A stretch of DNA of 64,000 nt from Synechococcus sp. MU1643. GTDB lineage: Bacteria > Cyanobacteriota > Cyanobacteriia > PCC-6307 > Cyanobiaceae. Shown here one piece after another: positions 1-10,257 of the stretch; position 1 is the first letter of the stretch; each line of letters opens with the position of its first letter. The DNA is taken from assembly GCF_020514095.1 (NCBI RefSeq), contig NZ_VTKY01000005.1, positions 97,721 through 161,720 of the forward strand, read 5' to 3'. Position numbers and translations under genes: made by a program. A model generated the notes under the pieces. The model saw nothing but the letters and a program-made list of their open reading frames with translations, ran no database searches and was not told where the DNA came from.

Positions 1-789
1 CCCGAGGGTGACCGTCTGAATTCCTCCCACCAGATCGCTGAGGGTGGGGTTCTTGATCAGGTTGGCCAAAGCATTGCCGTGAGCTGTGGCGACAAGCACC
101 ACGCCACGTTCAGCGATGGTGCGCGCGGCCTGTGCTTCCAGCTCTGTGCCGATCTCATCGATCACGATGACTTCTGGCATGTGATTTTCTACCGCCTCGA
201 TCATGGTTTGGTGCTGCAGCTCAGGCCTGGCCACCTGCATGCGGCGGGCCCGACCGATCGCGGGGTGGGGTATGTCGCCATCACCGGCGATCTCATTGCT
301 CGTGTCGATCACAACAACGCGCCGCTCCAGCTCATCTGAAAGGACCCGGGCGATCTCACGCAACGCCGTTGTCTTGCCAACACCCGGGCGCCCCATCAAC
401 AGCAGGGATTGCCCTCCATCCAGGAGGTCCCGCACCATGGCAACGGTGCCGAACACGGCTCGCCCCACCCGGCAGGTCAGACCGACCACCTCGCCCTGAC
501 GGTTGCGGATCGCACTAATCCGGTGAAGCGTTCGTTCGATTCCCGCCCGGTTATCGCCACCGAACTGACCAAGCCTGGCCACCACGGCCGCCAGATCCTG
601 CCGAGACAAGGGCGTGGAGCCCAGCTCAAGGGCACGGCCTGAATAACGCGCTTCCGGAACCCGACCGAGATCGAGCACCACCTCAAGCAACTGCTGTCGC
701 GCCTCTTCAGGCTGCAACTGCTCCTGCACGGCGTCCGGGAGGAGCTCAAGAAGGCGATCCAGATCGTCGGTGACCCGTTGCGTGCCCAT
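1..789 (-). CDS. R3H/Ycf45-type AAA ATPase (3' part missing)
   Basis: Reading the minus strand from an ATG at 789 gives 263 residues that continue past the left edge, so the C-terminus is absent. A Walker A motif, GRPGVGKT, is at about residues 133-140 and a Walker [10 protein letters not shown], at about 206-214, followed by a sensor-like [12 protein letters not shown]. This pattern matches the Ycf45 family of cyanobacteria and plastids (related to the SpoIIIAA ATPase), which usually carries a C-terminal R3H single-stranded nucleic acid binding domain; that domain is not visible here. Its cellular role is not established. It lies 22 nt downstream of ldpA on the same strand, so co-transcription with ndhN-ldpA is likely. 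Confidence 0.85.
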   Translation of the reverse strand, partial: MGTQRVTDDLDRLLELLPDAVQEQLQPEEARQQLLEVVLDLGRVPEARYSGRALELGSTPLSRQDLAAVVARLGQFGGDNRAGIERTLHRISAIRNRQGEVVGLTCRVGRAVFGTVAMVRDLLDGGQSLLLMGRPGVGKTTALREIARVLSDELERRVVVIDTSNEIAGDGDIPHPAIGRARRMQVARPELQHQTMIEAVENHMPEVIVIDEIGTELEAQAARTIAERGVVLVATAHGNALANLIKNPTLSDLVGGIQTVTLG

Positions 790-811
790 GGGATCTGCGC
801 GTTTCAGCCTT

Positions 812-1843
812 CTAGCAAGAGCGCTGCAACCATGGCGTAACCAATGGACGCGCGAGAGAGAGGGCACGCTCCCAACCCTCGGGCCATTGCCACAAGGCAA
901 GCCCACGGGTTTGCGCCTCATCCAGCACAGGCATCAGCAAGCGACGAGCCACACCACCAAAGGCGATGCCAGCCGGCCGCTCCGTCGGGTGCAGGAACTC
1001 CAGCGTTGCGGCATTGGTGCCACCGGCAAGCTGAAGCGGACCCGGCGGCGCCAGACCACGCATGGCACGCCAGAGCTGAACCGCAGCTCGCGCGGTGCCA
1101 GCGCCCACATCGCCGCTCATCGGACGCCCATCCAGCTGCCAGAGGGGTCTGTAACCGGCTTGGCGCAGGCGGGAGTAGCGACGCCAAAGCAAACCAGCAA
1201 ACTGATCGGCCTTCACGGCGTGGCCCTCCAAGCCCGAGCTCACGGCCAAGCGCCGCAGGGGAACGTTGTACTGCTGAAGGCTTTGGATCAGCGTCGAGAA
1301 GCCCTCGTCATGCCCAGACGCCGTGTGAATCTCCACAGCATCGGGCTGGATCGATTTCAGCAAGGAGATCACCTGCTCGGGTGCCAGTCGGTGGTCGCGT
1401 TCCTCAATCAAGCCATGGGGGCAAGCCGGCAAGCAGCGGCCGCAGCCATAGCAACGCTGCTGGTCGATCCCAGCAGCGGGCGGAATCGCCGCCGCCGGAC
1501 AAATCCTTTCGCAGGGCCGCGGGCAGTCCGCGGGGCAGTGGTCAGGATCGAACCAGGCCTTGCGGAAGTGAGCATCGATGCCATCGCTGAGACTGACCAT
1601 TAGCCAGGGGCGACGCCCTGTTTGCGACTCAGCCCAGTCCAGCCCGCGACGCGCTGCAAGGGCGACCGCTGGATCTGCAGCCACATCAACGCAATGAACA
1701 CCAACAGCAGCAAAAACAGCGGTCAGATCGGCTATGGCAGGCACATCCTGGTTGCTTGCTCCACAGATGAGCTTGACCCAGCGGCCCTGATCGAGGGCCT
1801 CGTCAGGCGTCAGGCCTTCAGATATGAGGTCATCGGTTCCCAC
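812..1843 (-). CDS. ldpA: LdpA-like iron-sulfur protein (light-dependent circadian input)
   Basis: A 343-residue protein with two ferredoxin-like cysteine clusters: C-x3-C-x3-C-x3-C near residues 103-115 and C-x2-C-x2-C-x3-C near 131-141, consistent with two Fe-S clusters. In Synechococcus elongatus LdpA senses cellular redox state and adjusts clock period with light. The open frame extends to an ATG at 1903, but that would overlap ndhN by 94 nt; the GTG at 1843 gives a 34-nt overlap and fits the conserved start of the family better. The order ndhN-ldpA is common in cyanobacteria. Function is assigned from family resemblance and neighbourhood. Confidence 0.85.
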   Translation of the reverse strand: MGTDDLISEGLTPDEALDQGRWVKLICGASNQDVPAIADLTAVFAAVGVHCVDVAADPAVALAARRGLDWAESQTGRRPWLMVSLSDGIDAHFRKAWFDPDHCPADCPRPCERICPAAAIPPAAGIDQQRCYGCGRCLPACPHGLIEERDHRLAPEQVISLLKSIQPDAVEIHTASGHDEGFSTLIQSLQQYNVPLRRLAVSSGLEGHAVKADQFAGLLWRRYSRLRQAGYRPLWQLDGRPMSGDVGAGTARAAVQLWRAMRGLAPPGPLQLAGGTNAATLEFLHPTERPAGIAFGGVARRLLMPVLDEAQTRGLALWQWPEGWERALSLARPLVTPWLQRSC

Positions 1844-2271
1844 TTCAGGCTGCGAGCACCACCCATCTCCACGATGATGCGTAGACGTGGTTCGCGCTTG
1901 CAAAGATCGCAGAGGGAAAGAAGTTCGGAGCGCGACAGCACCTGGCCTTCCAGCAGCCAGAGGGCCACAGGAGCATCACCTTCAAACAGGTCGCCGAGCT
2001 GGGGAGCCACCTCCTGCACTTCTCCCACAGCAGCACCACGACCAACACTTTGGTGACCGAGATGGGGAGGACGGATGCCGTGCTTCTGGGTGAGGAACAC
2101 CTCCGGATCACCAAGGCCGCGGGCTGATGTCATGCGGGTGCTGTAACCGGCACCGCGCAGACGTCTTAATAGACGCGTTTCTGCACCGCCTTCGAGCGGA
2201 GCCTGAACCGCCAGACAGCCATTGGCTTCGAGATCACGGCGAAATGCCTGACCGGTGAGAAGCAGAGGCAT
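1810..2271 (-). CDS. ndhN: NAD(P)H-quinone oxidoreductase subunit N
   Basis: A 153-residue protein starting [15 protein letters not shown], recognisable as NdhN, a subunit specific to the photosynthetic NDH-1 complex of cyanobacteria and chloroplasts. NDH-1 works in respiration, cyclic electron flow around photosystem I and CO2 uptake at the thylakoid membrane; NdhN belongs to the hydrophilic arm. No membrane segment is visible, as expected. The gene is first in a minus-strand group with ldpA and the Ycf45-type ATPase, and is divergent from the ribosomal block; its promoter must lie in the 380-nt gap shared with the rplC leader. Confidence 0.9.
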   Translation of the reverse strand: MPLLLTGQAFRRDLEANGCLAVQAPLEGGAETRLLRRLRGAGYSTRMTSARGLGDPEVFLTQKHGIRPPHLGHQSVGRGAAVGEVQEVAPQLGDLFEGDAPVALWLLEGQVLSRSELLSLCDLCKREPRLRIIVEMGGARSLKWEPMTSYLKA

Positions 2272-2370
2272 GGCAGCTACAGGGATTAAAAGGATTCTGG
2301 CAGCAGGCAGAAGGATCAGGGGAGGGGGAAGGTCGGTGTTGTAAGTTCGATGTTTGTTCTGTGTTTCTGT

Positions 2371-2566
2371 GCCCGTCCGCTAGCCGGGCCTCCAGTCGGC
2401 AGAACAGATTCGGCGATTGCGCCGAATCTCCAGGCCAGTACGGAAGCTTTCTTCGGAAATCTCCGTCGGGAAACTGCAACAGCACATCGTGCAGATGCAA
2501 GTCCCAGCCTCGCTGCATCGTTCGCTAGCCCATTCGAATCAACTCCTTCGGGAGTTCCGCTTCGAA
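2371..2566 (+). promoter_or_regulatory. Structured leader upstream of rplC
   Basis: The 380-nt gap between ndhN and rplC (2272-2651) holds no convincing gene but contains a run of inverted repeats. GCCCG/CGGGC pairs at 2371-2375 with 2385-2389. A perfect 10-bp stem with a 4-nt loop spans 2406-2429. ACGGA/TCCGT (2440-2444 with 2462-2466) encloses TTTC-TTCG-GAAA (2448-2459). GATGCA/TGCATC pairs 2494-2499 with 2514-2519. TTCGAA/TTCGAA (2534-2539 with 2561-2566) encloses AACTCC-TTCG-GGAGTT (2541-2556). Two loops are C(UUCG)G when read on the plus strand, which points to an RNA read towards rplC. The function as an autoregulatory leader is inferred. Confidence 0.5.
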
Positions 2567-2651
2567 CCACGTCTGCGTCCAATCGATCAGCACCTGACCC
2601 CATGCGGCTTTCCGCCTGGTGGTTGTCCACGCTGGCGCTTCCTCCCCATCC

Positions 2652-3308
2652 ATGTCCATCGGCATCCTCGGGAAGAAGCTGGGTATGTCCCAGTTCTTCG
2701 ACGAGCAGGGCAGAGCTGTTCCGGTCACCTTGATCGAAGCCGGCCCCTGCCGCATCACCCAACTCAAAAACGACGACACTGACGGTTATTCCGCAGTGCA
2801 GATCGGCTTTGGCGAAACCCGCGAAAAGCTGATCAACAAGCCCGCCCAGGGTCACCTGAACAAATCCGGTGAGGGGCTTCTGCGTCATCTGCGCGAATAC
2901 CGCGTCGACAGCGTTGAAGGTCTCGAACTCGGTGGAGACATTACCGTCGGCGATTTCGAAGCCGGCCAGAAGGTGGACGTCAGTGGTGACACTGTCGGCC
3001 GCGGCTTCGCTGGCTACCAGAAGCGCCACGGCTTCAGCCGGGGTCCGATGACCCACGGCTCGAAGAATCACCGCGAGCCCGGTTCGACCGGTGCCGGCAC
3101 GACCCCGGGCCGCATCTATCCCGGTAAGCGGATGGCCGGTCGCTACGGCGGCAAGAAAATCACCACCCGTGGCCTGACCATCCTCAAGGTGGACAGCGAG
3201 CACAACCTGCTGGTGGTGAAGGGATCCGTGCCCGGCAAGCCTGGTGCGCTGCTCAACATCCGCCCAGCCTTGCGCGTGGGCGCCAAGCCCGCCAAAGGAG
3301 GTAAGTGA
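2652..3308 (+). CDS. rplC: 50S ribosomal protein L3
   Basis: A 218-residue L3, starting [20 protein letters not shown]; the frame is open further upstream to a GTG at 2619, but the conserved L3 N-terminus fixes the ATG at 2652. L3 binds 23S rRNA close to the peptidyl-transferase centre and is an early assembly protein. It is the first gene of the ribosomal block here because rpsJ, which precedes rplC in many bacteria, lies after tuf at 50641. Its stop codon overlaps the rplD start in TGATG, implying translational coupling. Confidence 0.98.
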   Translation: MSIGILGKKLGMSQFFDEQGRAVPVTLIEAGPCRITQLKNDDTDGYSAVQIGFGETREKLINKPAQGHLNKSGEGLLRHLREYRVDSVEGLELGGDITVGDFEAGQKVDVSGDTVGRGFAGYQKRHGFSRGPMTHGSKNHREPGSTGAGTTPGRIYPGKRMAGRYGGKKITTRGLTILKVDSEHNLLVVKGSVPGKPGALLNIRPALRVGAKPAKGGK

Positions 3309-3943
3309 TGGCCAATTGTGTCGTTCGTGATTGGCAGGGCAAGGAAGCCGGCAAGGCAACCCTGGACCTGAAGGTGGCCAAAGAGACCACCGCCGTTGAT
3401 CTCATGCATCGGGCTGTTCTGCGTCAGCAGGCCCATGCACGACAAGGAACCGCCAGCACCCTCACCCGTTCAGAAGTGCGTGGTGGTGGTCGCAAGCCCT
3501 ACAAGCAGAAAGGAACTGGTCGGGCCCGTCAGGGCTCCATCCGGACTCCCCTGAAGCCCGGCGGCGGCATCATCTTTGGACCCAAACCCCGCACGTACAA
3601 CCTTGCGATGAACCGCAAGGAGCGTCGTCTGGCCCTGCGCACTGCGCTGATGGCCCGCATTGACGATGTGACCGTCGTGAAGGACTTCGCTACTGCGCTG
3701 GAGGCCCCCAAGACCCGTGAAATCACGGATGCTCTGGGACGCCTCGGTGTCGCGGCCGGCTCCAAGGTGCTCATCGTTCTGACGAACCCCTCCGATGTTG
3801 TGCGCCGTTCCGTGCGCAACCTGGAGAAAGTCAAGTTGATCTCTGCAGATCAGCTGAACGTCTTCGACCTGCTCCACGCCAATGCTCTGGTGCTTGGCGA
3901 GGAAGCTCTCGCAACCATCCAGGAGGTCTACGGCGATGACTGA
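3308..3943 (+). CDS. rplD: 50S ribosomal protein L4
   Basis: A 211-residue L4 (uL4). The basic loop with [18 protein letters not shown] is the extended arm that lines the peptide exit tunnel. The ATG at 3308 overlaps the rplC stop; an in-frame GTG three bases earlier is less likely. In Escherichia coli L4 is the autogenous repressor of the S10 operon; whether the cyanobacterial L4 has this role is unknown, but the structured leader at 2371-2566 makes the question relevant. It overlaps rplW by 8 nt. Confidence 0.98.
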   Translation: MANCVVRDWQGKEAGKATLDLKVAKETTAVDLMHRAVLRQQAHARQGTASTLTRSEVRGGGRKPYKQKGTGRARQGSIRTPLKPGGGIIFGPKPRTYNLAMNRKERRLALRTALMARIDDVTVVKDFATALEAPKTREITDALGRLGVAAGSKVLIVLTNPSDVVRRSVRNLEKVKLISADQLNVFDLLHANALVLGEEALATIQEVYGDD

Positions 3944-4238
3944 ACGTTTCCAAGGACGCCTGGCGGATGTGATCCGCCGTCCCCTGATCACCGAGAAGGC
4001 CACCCGCGCCCTCGAAATCAACCAGTACACCTTCGAGGTAGACCACCGCGCCGCGAAGCCCGACATCAAGGCCGCCATTGAGCAGCTCTTCGATGTGAAG
4101 GTCACCGGCATCAGCACCATGAATCCCCCGCGACGCTCCCGTCGCATGGGTCGCTTCGCCGGCAAACGTGCCCAAGTGAAGAAAGCCGTGGTGCGCCTGG
4201 CGGAGGGCAACTCGATCCAACTCTTCCCTGAGTCCTGA
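3936..4238 (+). CDS. rplW: 50S ribosomal protein L23
   Basis: A 100-residue L23 starting [21 protein letters not shown]23 sits at the polypeptide tunnel exit and docks trigger factor and the signal recognition particle. The open frame extends upstream to 3882 inside rplD, but the conserved start and the overlap with the rplD stop support 3936. The family signature region [18 protein letters not shown] and the C-terminal [15 protein letters not shown] are present. Confidence 0.97.
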   Translation: MTERFQGRLADVIRRPLITEKATRALEINQYTFEVDHRAAKPDIKAAIEQLFDVKVTGISTMNPPRRSRRMGRFAGKRAQVKKAVVRLAEGNSIQLFPES

Positions 4239-4253
4239 GGGGTCTGAATCGTC

Positions 4254-5117
4254 ATGGCAATCCGTAATTTCCGCCCCTACACCCCCGGTACCCGCACCCG
4301 GGTGGTCACTGATTTCAGTGAGATCACCAGCCGCAAGCCGGAGCGGACCCTGGTGGTGGCTAAACACCGCCGAAAGGGTCGCAACAACCGCGGTGTGATC
4401 ACCTGCCGCCACCGTGGTGGTGGCCACAAGCGCCTCTACCGCGTGGTTGATTTCCGTCGCAATAAGCACGGTGTCCCCGCCAAGGTGGCCGCAATTCACT
4501 ACGACCCGCACCGCAACGCGCGTCTGGCACTGCTCTTCTACGCCGATGGCGAGAAGCGCTACATCCTGGCTCCCGCAGGAGTTCAGGTGGGTCAGACCGT
4601 GGTCTCCGGCCCTGATGCCCCGATCGAGAACGGCAATGCCATGCCGTTGTCCTCGGTGCCCCTTGGTTCGGCTGTTCACTGCGTTGAGCTCTACGCCGGT
4701 CGTGGCGGCCAGATGGTCCGGACCGCCGGTGCCAGCGCCCAGGTGATGGCAAAAGAAGGCGACTACGTCGCTCTGAAGCTGCCCTCCACCGAGGTGCGCC
4801 TGGTTCGCCGCGAGTGCTACGCCACCCTCGGCGAGGTCGGCAACTCCGAAATGCGCAACACCAGCCTGGGCAAGGCCGGTCGTCGCCGCTGGCTCGGACG
4901 TCGTCCTCAGGTTCGAGGCAGTGTGATGAACCCCTGCGATCACCCCCACGGTGGTGGTGAGGGTCGTGCACCGATCGGCCGTTCCGGCCCGGTGACCCCC
5001 TGGGGCAAACCCGCCCTGGGTCTCAAGACCCGCAAGCGGAACAAACCCAGCAACCAATACGTTCTCCGGAAGCGTCGCAAGACCTCCAAGCGGAGCCGTG
5101 GCGGACGCGATTCCTGA
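4254..5117 (+). CDS. rplB: 50S ribosomal protein L2
   Basis: A full-length 287-residue L2 with the usual N-terminal [12 protein letters not shown], the central OB and SH3-like fold region and the C-terminal signature [17 protein letters not shown] near residue 225, which carries the conserved histidine near the peptidyl-transferase centre. L2 is needed for subunit association. It lies 15 nt after rplW in the same transcription unit. Confidence 0.98.
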   Translation: MAIRNFRPYTPGTRTRVVTDFSEITSRKPERTLVVAKHRRKGRNNRGVITCRHRGGGHKRLYRVVDFRRNKHGVPAKVAAIHYDPHRNARLALLFYADGEKRYILAPAGVQVGQTVVSGPDAPIENGNAMPLSSVPLGSAVHCVELYAGRGGQMVRTAGASAQVMAKEGDYVALKLPSTEVRLVRRECYATLGEVGNSEMRNTSLGKAGRRRWLGRRPQVRGSVMNPCDHPHGGGEGRAPIGRSGPVTPWGKPALGLKTRKRNKPSNQYVLRKRRKTSKRSRGGRDS

Positions 5118-5152
5118 TGCAATCCATCACTTTGCCGCTTGCTTAAACCGTT

Positions 5153-5428
5153 ATGGGACGTTCACTCAAAAAAGGTCCGTTTATTGCCGACAGCCTGCTT
5201 CGCAAGGTTGAAAAGCAGAACGACAACGACGACAAGTCTGTGATCAAGACCTGGTCACGGGCTTCCACAATCCTGCCGATGATGATCGGCCACACGATCG
5301 CGGTTCACAACGGCCGCACCCATGTGCCGGTGTTTATCACCGAGCAAATGGTGGGTCACAAGCTGGGAGAGTTCGCTCCCACCCGCACCTTCAAGGGCCA
5401 CATCAGAGACAAGAAAGGAGGCCGCTAA
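5153..5428 (+). CDS. rpsS: 30S ribosomal protein S19
   Basis: A 91-residue S19 starting [20 protein letters not shown], of normal length. S19 forms a complex with S13 in the head of the small subunit and contacts 16S rRNA and the B1 bridges. The motifs [21 protein letters not shown] and [11 protein letters not shown] are as expected for the family. It lies between rplB and rplV, the standard bacterial order. Confidence 0.98.
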   Translation: MGRSLKKGPFIADSLLRKVEKQNDNDDKSVIKTWSRASTILPMMIGHTIAVHNGRTHVPVFITEQMVGHKLGEFAPTRTFKGHIRDKKGGR

Positions 5429-5431
5429 TCC

Positions 5432-5797
5432 ATGACATCGTCAACCCCAACGGCACCCACTGCCCAGGCTCACGGCCGCTTCATCCGAGGCTCCGTGTCA
5501 AAGGTGCGCCGTGTGCTCGACCAAATCCGTGGCCGCACCTACCGCGACGCGCTGATCATGCTCGAGTTCATGCCCTACCGCTCCACCGGCCCGATCACCA
5601 AGGTGCTCCGGTCTGCGGTGGCCAACGCTGAGCACAACCTCGGTCTTGACCCCTCTTCTCTGGTGATCTTGAGCGCCAGCGCTGACATGGGCCCCTCCAT
5701 GAAGCGCTATCGCCCCCGCGCCCAAGGCCGGGCTTTCCAGATCAAGAAACAGACCTGCCACATCAGCATTGCTGTGGCGGCTCAGACCGATTCCTGA
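5432..5797 (+). CDS. rplV: 50S ribosomal protein L22
   Basis: A 121-residue L22. The core starts around ARFIRG-like [20 protein letters not shown] and ends in the hairpin [19 protein letters not shown], the extended beta-hairpin that reaches into the exit tunnel. A short Ser/Thr/Pro/Ala-rich N-terminal stretch (about residues 2-14) precedes the core. Only three bases separate it from rpsS. Confidence 0.97.
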   Translation: MTSSTPTAPTAQAHGRFIRGSVSKVRRVLDQIRGRTYRDALIMLEFMPYRSTGPITKVLRSAVANAEHNLGLDPSSLVILSASADMGPSMKRYRPRAQGRAFQIKKQTCHISIAVAAQTDS

Positions 5798-5817
5798 CCC
5801 CCGAGGACTCTGACCCA

Positions 5818-6546
5818 ATGGGACACAAAATCAACCCAACCGGTCTGCGCCTGGGGATCACCCAGGAACACCGGTCACGCTGGTACGCCTCCAGCAAAAA
5901 CTATCCGGCCCTCCTTCAGGAGGATGACCGGATTCGCAAGTTCATCCACAAGAAGTACGGCTCCGCCGGCATCAGCGATGTGCTGATCGCCCGTAAGGCC
6001 GACCAACTTGAAGTTGAACTCAAGACCGCACGCCCTGGTGTGCTGGTCGGCCGTCAAGGCAGCGGCATCGAAGACCTTCGTTCTGGCATTCAGAAGACCG
6101 TCGGCGACTCCAGTCGTCAGGTGCGGATCAATGTTGTCGAGGTCGAACGCGTCGACGGTGATGCATTCCTGCTTGCCGAGTACATCGCCCAGCAGCTGGA
6201 GAAGCGTGTGGCCTTCCGCCGCACGATCCGCATGGCTGTGCAGCGCGCTCAGCGTGCCGGCGTTCTGGGTCTGAAGATCCAGGTGTCCGGTCGCCTGAAC
6301 GGTGCTGAGATTGCTCGGACGGAATGGACCCGTGAGGGTCGGGTGCCTCTGCATACCCTGCGTGCCGACATCGACTACGCCACCAAGGTGGCCAGCACGA
6401 CCTACGGCGTGCTCGGCATCAAGGTGTGGGTGTTCAAGGGCGAGGTGCTGAGCGAACAGGCTCAGCCCATGCCGGTGGGAGCCGCCCCCCGGCGCCGGGC
6501 CAGCCGTCGGCCCCAACAGTTCGAAGACCGCTCCAACGAGGGTTGA
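5818..6546 (+). CDS. rpsC: 30S ribosomal protein S3
   Basis: A 242-residue S3 starting [20 protein letters not shown]. It has the N-terminal KH domain ([10 protein letters not shown] near residue 78) and the C-terminal S3 domain ([20 protein letters not shown]). S3 lines the mRNA entry channel. The C-terminal tail is basic and likely disordered, as common in cyanobacterial S3. It follows rplV by 20 nt. Confidence 0.98.
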   Translation: MGHKINPTGLRLGITQEHRSRWYASSKNYPALLQEDDRIRKFIHKKYGSAGISDVLIARKADQLEVELKTARPGVLVGRQGSGIEDLRSGIQKTVGDSSRQVRINVVEVERVDGDAFLLAEYIAQQLEKRVAFRRTIRMAVQRAQRAGVLGLKIQVSGRLNGAEIARTEWTREGRVPLHTLRADIDYATKVASTTYGVLGIKVWVFKGEVLSEQAQPMPVGAAPRRRASRRPQQFEDRSNEG

Positions 6547-6562
6547 ACAGGAGGCCTGAACC

Positions 6563-7039
6563 ATGCTGAGTCCAAAACGCGTCAAATTCCGTAAGCAGCA
6601 GCGAGGCCGCATGCGCGGCGTCGCCACCCGGGGCAACACCATTGCCTTCGGACAGTTCGCGCTGCAGGCACAGGAATGTGGCTGGATCACCTCGCGCCAG
6701 ATCGAGGCCAGCCGTCGTGCCATGACCCGCTACGTCAAGCGTGGCGGAAAAATCTGGATCCGGATCTTCCCCGACAAGCCAGTCACTATGCGCGCTGCCG
6801 AAACCCGGATGGGTTCCGGTAAGGGCAACCCAGAATTCTGGGTTGCGGTGATCAAGCCCGGCCGGATCCTGTTCGAGATGGGCGGTGATGAAATCACCCC
6901 CGAAATCGCCAAGGAAGCTATGCGCCTCGCGCAATACAAGCTTCCCGTGAAGACCAAGTTCATCCAGCTGGATGAGCAGGAGAAGTCAGCTGGTGCCAAG
7001 GCTCCGGCAGCTTCTGAAGCCGTCACCGTGGAGTCCTGA
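6563..7039 (+). CDS. rplP: 50S ribosomal protein L16
   Basis: A 158-residue L16 starting [19 protein letters not shown], with the conserved [13 protein letters not shown] and [16 protein letters not shown]16 organises the A-site region of the 50S subunit. It is about 20 residues longer than the Escherichia coli form because of a C-terminal Ala/Glu/Lys tail (from about residue 137). A GGAGG-like sequence precedes the ATG. Confidence 0.97.
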   Translation: MLSPKRVKFRKQQRGRMRGVATRGNTIAFGQFALQAQECGWITSRQIEASRRAMTRYVKRGGKIWIRIFPDKPVTMRAAETRMGSGKGNPEFWVAVIKPGRILFEMGGDEITPEIAKEAMRLAQYKLPVKTKFIQLDEQEKSAGAKAPAASEAVTVES

Positions 7040-7041
7040 CC

Positions 7042-7251
7042 ATGGCCCGTCCTAACGCCGCCGATGTGCGCAGCCTGTCCGATTCGGACATCAACGAACA
7101 GATCGATGGCCTGCGCCGCGAACTGTTCCAACTCCGTTTCGAGCAGGCCACGCGCCAGCTCGCTAATACGCACCGTTTCAAAGAGGTCCGCATCAAGCTG
7201 GCCCAGCTGCTGACGGTGCAGTCGGAGCGCCAGCGCTCCACCGCCTCCTGA
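7042..7251 (+). CDS. rpmC: 50S ribosomal protein L29
   Basis: A 69-residue L29, two-helix protein at the tunnel exit next to L23. The family pattern [20 protein letters not shown] and the [17 protein letters not shown] helix are present. It begins two bases after the rplP stop. Nothing unusual in length or composition. Confidence 0.96.
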   Translation: MARPNAADVRSLSDSDINEQIDGLRRELFQLRFEQATRQLANTHRFKEVRIKLAQLLTVQSERQRSTAS

Positions 7252-7268
7252 TCCCCCACTCCGTAACC

Positions 7269-7565
7269 ATGGCAGTCAAGGAAAGGATCGGCACCGTCGT
7301 CAGCGACAAGATGGAAAAAACGGTGGTGGTCGCGGTGGAAAGCCGCTTCCCACACCCCATCTATCAAAAGACGGTCAGCCGTACCACCCGTTACAAGGCT
7401 CACGACGAAGACAACACTTGTCGCGTCGGTGACCGCGTTCGCATCACTGAAACCCGTCCGATGAGCCGCCAGAAGCGGTGGGCCATCGCCGAGGTTCTCA
7501 GCCACAGCCCCAAGGCTGCAGCTGAGGAAGCCAACAAGGCTGAAGCTCAGGAGGTGAAGCAGTGA
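7269..7565 (+). CDS. rpsQ: 30S ribosomal protein S17
   Basis: A 98-residue S17 with the OB-fold core [20 protein letters not shown] and the signature [19 protein letters not shown]17 binds helices 7 and 11 of 16S rRNA early in assembly. A short acidic/Lys-containing C-terminal tail (after about residue 80) extends beyond the typical bacterial form. Its stop overlaps the GTG start of rplN. Confidence 0.97.
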   Translation: MAVKERIGTVVSDKMEKTVVVAVESRFPHPIYQKTVSRTTRYKAHDEDNTCRVGDRVRITETRPMSRQKRWAIAEVLSHSPKAAAEEANKAEAQEVKQ

Positions 7566-7927
7566 TCCAGCAGGAGTCCTACCTCACCGTTGCCGACAAC
7601 AGCGGCGCCAAGCGCATCCAGTGCATTCGCGTCCTCGGCACCAACCGTCGCTATGCCCACGTGGGCGACGTAATCGTTGCCGCCGTCAAGGATGCCGCCC
7701 CCAACATGGGCGTCAAAAAGTCCGACGTGGTGAAGGCCGTTGTGGTGCGCACCAAAGCCACCATGCGTCGTGAAACCGGAAACTCGATCCGGTTCGACGA
7801 CAACGCCGCCGTCATCATCAACGACGACAAAAACCCGAAAGGTACCCGCGTCTTCGGACCGGTTGCCCGTGAGCTGCGTGAGCGCAGCTTCACCAAAATC
7901 GTGTCCCTCGCTCCGGAGGTGATCTGA
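7562..7927 (+). CDS. rplN: 50S ribosomal protein L14
   Basis: A 121-residue L14 with GTG start overlapping the rpsQ stop, so translation is probably coupled. It begins [16 protein letters not shown] and contains the L14 signature around residues 60-85 ([14 protein letters not shown]). L14 sits at the subunit interface and contacts L19. Normal length. Confidence 0.98.
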   Translation: MIQQESYLTVADNSGAKRIQCIRVLGTNRRYAHVGDVIVAAVKDAAPNMGVKKSDVVKAVVVRTKATMRRETGNSIRFDDNAAVIINDDKNPKGTRVFGPVARELRERSFTKIVSLAPEVI

Positions 7928-7929
7928 CT

Positions 7930-8286
7930 ATGGCGACTGCAACCACCAAGGCCAAGTCCACCGAGCGCATCAAAATGCGCATCCGCAAGGGAGACACCGT
8001 TCAGGTGATCGCCGGCAAGGACAAGGGCAAGACCGGTGCCGTTCTGCGCACCCTGCCCAACGAGAACCGCGTCGTCGTGGAGGGCGTGAACATGCGCACC
8101 CGCCACGAAAAGCCCACCCAAGAGGGCGAGACAGGCCGCATCGTGACGGAGGAAGCTTCCCTGCATGCCTCCAACGTGATGTTGTATTCCACCGATAAAA
8201 AGGTGGCAAGCCGCGTTGAAATCGTCGTCGAGAAGGACGGCACCAAGAAGCGCCGGCTCAAGAAAACCGGTGAAGTCATCGACTGA
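7930..8286 (+). CDS. rplX: 50S ribosomal protein L24
   Basis: A 118-residue L24 with the KOW motif [20 protein letters not shown] at about residues 18-37. L24 starts 50S assembly and sits by the tunnel exit. A short Thr/Ala/Lys-rich N-terminal stretch precedes the KOW domain. It starts two bases after rplN. Confidence 0.97.
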   Translation: MATATTKAKSTERIKMRIRKGDTVQVIAGKDKGKTGAVLRTLPNENRVVVEGVNMRTRHEKPTQEGETGRIVTEEASLHASNVMLYSTDKKVASRVEIVVEKDGTKKRRLKKTGEVID

Positions 8287-8326
8287 TCCCGACTTCTGAC
8301 CACGCCCAGAAGCACCCCAACCCGTT

Positions 8327-8866
8327 ATGTCACTCAAGAAGCGCTACCGGGAGACCATCCAGCCCAAGCTGCAGAAGGATCTCTCCCTCACCAACATCCA
8401 TGAAGTCCCCAAGGTGCTGAAAGTCACCGTTAACCGGGGTCTCGGCGAAGCCGCCGCCAATGCCAAGTCTCTTGAGGCTTCGGTGAATGAGCTGGCGCAG
8501 ATCACCGGCCAAAAGGTCGTTGTGACCCGTGCCAAAAAAGCCATCGCTGGCTTCAAGATTCGGCAGGGCATGCCGATCGGCTGTGCCGTCACCCTCCGTG
8601 GTGATCGGATGTATGCCTTCCTCGAGCGCCTGATCAACCTGGCGCTGCCCCGCATTCGCGACTTCCGCGGGGTCAGCCCCAAGAGTTTCGATGGCCGCGG
8701 CAATTACACCCTTGGGGTGCGCGAACAGATCATTTTCCCTGAGATCTCCTTCGACAAGATCGATGCGATCCGGGGCATGGACATCACCATCGTGACCACT
8801 GCCCGTTCGGACGAAGAGGGCCGGGCCCTCCTCCGCGAGATGGGAATGCCGTTCCAGAGCAACTGA
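8327..8866 (+). CDS. rplE: 50S ribosomal protein L5
   Basis: A 179-residue L5 that contacts 5S rRNA and the P-site tRNA. The N-terminal [19 protein letters not shown] and the region AITGFK-like [20 protein letters not shown] are characteristic. In most bacteria rpsN (S14) would follow; here rpsH follows directly, as in other cyanobacteria whose S14 gene is elsewhere. Confidence 0.98.
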   Translation: MSLKKRYRETIQPKLQKDLSLTNIHEVPKVLKVTVNRGLGEAAANAKSLEASVNELAQITGQKVVVTRAKKAIAGFKIRQGMPIGCAVTLRGDRMYAFLERLINLALPRIRDFRGVSPKSFDGRGNYTLGVREQIIFPEISFDKIDAIRGMDITIVTTARSDEEGRALLREMGMPFQSN

Positions 8867-8885
8867 GCCCTCCCCGTCGACACCT

Positions 8886-9287
8886 ATGGCCAACCACGAC
8901 CCCATTTCCGACATGCTCACCCGCATTCGCAATGCGAGTGAGAAACGTCACGAAACCACCAAGATCCCCGCTTCGCGGATGACCCGCAGCATCGCCAAGG
9001 TGCTGCAACAGGAGGGCTTCATCTCCGAGATCAGCGAGCAGGGTGAAGGCGTTCGCACCGAACTGGTGCTCGCCCTCAAGTACAGCGGCAAGCACAGGCT
9101 GCCCACCATCCGCTCCATGCAGCGGGTCAGCAAGCCCGGTCTCCGCATATACAAGAACACTCGCGGCCTGCCCAAAGTCCTCGGCGGACTGGGTGTGGCG
9201 ATCATCTCCACCTCCAAGGGTGTGATGAGCGACCGCGACGCCCGCCGTGAGGGCGTCGGTGGCGAAGTGCTCTGTTACGTCTACTGA
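8886..9287 (+). CDS. rpsH: 30S ribosomal protein S8
   Basis: A 133-residue S8 starting [20 protein letters not shown] with the C-terminal signature [21 protein letters not shown]8 binds the central domain of 16S rRNA and in Escherichia coli represses the spc operon; no S8-type site was identified here. It lies between rplE and rplF, with rpsN missing from the usual place. Confidence 0.98.
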   Translation: MANHDPISDMLTRIRNASEKRHETTKIPASRMTRSIAKVLQQEGFISEISEQGEGVRTELVLALKYSGKHRLPTIRSMQRVSKPGLRIYKNTRGLPKVLGGLGVAIISTSKGVMSDRDARREGVGGEVLCYVY

Positions 9288-9301
9288 TCCGGAGCTGAAC
9301 C

Positions 9302-9841
9302 ATGTCACGAATCGGCAAAAACCCCGTTCCCGTCCCTGAAAAGGTCACCGTTTCCCTCGACGGCCTCACCGTCAAGGTGAAAGGGCCCAAAGGCGAGCTG
9401 GAGCGCACCCTTCCTGATGGCGTCAGCGTCAGCCAGGACAACAACACCATCGTGGTCTCCCCCACGAGCACCAAGCGCATCTCCCGTGAGCGCCACGGCC
9501 TGAGCCGCACCCTTGTCGCCAACATGATCGAGGGTGTCAACAACGGCTACAGCAAGTCCCTGGAGATCGTCGGCGTGGGCTCCCGTGCCCAGGTCAAAGG
9601 CAAAACCCTCGTGGTGAGTGCTGGCTACAGCCACCCCGTCGAGATGGAAGCACCTGAGGGCATCACCTTCAAGGTGGAGAACAACACCAAGGTGATTGTC
9701 TCCGGAATCGATAAGGAGCTGGTGGGCAACGAAGCCGCCAAGGTCCGCGCCATCCGCCCCCCCGAGCCTTACAAGGGCAAGGGCATCAAGTACGAGGGCG
9801 AGCGCATCCTGCGCAAGGCAGGCAAGTCCGGCAAGAAATAA
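9302..9841 (+). CDS. rplF: 50S ribosomal protein L6
   Basis: A 179-residue L6 made of the two repeated L6 folds, with [20 protein letters not shown] at the start and [20 protein letters not shown] near the C-terminus. L6 supports the GTPase-associated region near the sarcin-ricin loop. It starts 14 nt after rpsH and is followed by rplR. Confidence 0.98.
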   Translation: MSRIGKNPVPVPEKVTVSLDGLTVKVKGPKGELERTLPDGVSVSQDNNTIVVSPTSTKRISRERHGLSRTLVANMIEGVNNGYSKSLEIVGVGSRAQVKGKTLVVSAGYSHPVEMEAPEGITFKVENNTKVIVSGIDKELVGNEAAKVRAIRPPEPYKGKGIKYEGERILRKAGKSGKK

Positions 9842-9874
9842 GCCTTGTCCTGACGTTCCTACCCTTCATCCACC

Positions 9875-10243
9875 ATGTCCCAACTGTCCCGCAAACAGCA
9901 GACGCAGAAACGCCACCGGCGTCTGCGTCGTCACATCACCGGAACCTCAGACCGTCCGCGGCTGGCCGTGTTCCGCTCCAACAACCACATCTACGCCCAG
10001 GTCATCGACGACGCGGCCCAGAGCACACTGTGCTCAGCCTCCACCGTTGACAAGGAGCTGCGTGCCGGCCTCAAGGCTCCGGCTGGCGGCTGCGACGCCT
10101 CTGTCGCCGTCGGCGAACTGGTCGCCAAGCGCGCCATTGCCAAAGGCATCCAGCAGGTGGTGTTCGACCGCGGCGGAAATCTGTACCACGGCCGGATTAA
10201 AGCCCTCGCCGATGCCGCCCGGGAAGCGGGCCTTCAGTTCTGA
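9875..10243 (+). CDS. rplR: 50S ribosomal protein L18
   Basis: A 122-residue L18, a 5S rRNA binding protein. The basic N-terminus [19 protein letters not shown] and the conserved [20 protein letters not shown] are clear. C-terminal [20 protein letters not shown] matches the family. It lies 33 nt after rplF. Confidence 0.97.
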   Translation: MSQLSRKQQTQKRHRRLRRHITGTSDRPRLAVFRSNNHIYAQVIDDAAQSTLCSASTVDKELRAGLKAPAGGCDASVAVGELVAKRAIAKGIQQVVFDRGGNLYHGRIKALADAAREAGLQF

Positions 10244-10257
10244 TTCCTGCTTAACCC

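Noticed and set aside
770..1603. 277-codon plus-strand frame opposite ldpA
   Set aside because: The minus frame has two Fe-S cysteine clusters; this one has no domain.
2316..3359. 347-codon minus-strand frame opposite rplC and its leader
   Set aside because: Antisense to L3; the part over the leader coincides with the inverted repeats; no recognisable domain.
3831..5057. 408-codon minus-strand frame opposite rplW-rplB
   Set aside because: Shadow of conserved ribosomal genes in GC-rich DNA; composition is His/Ala/Gly-rich without domains.
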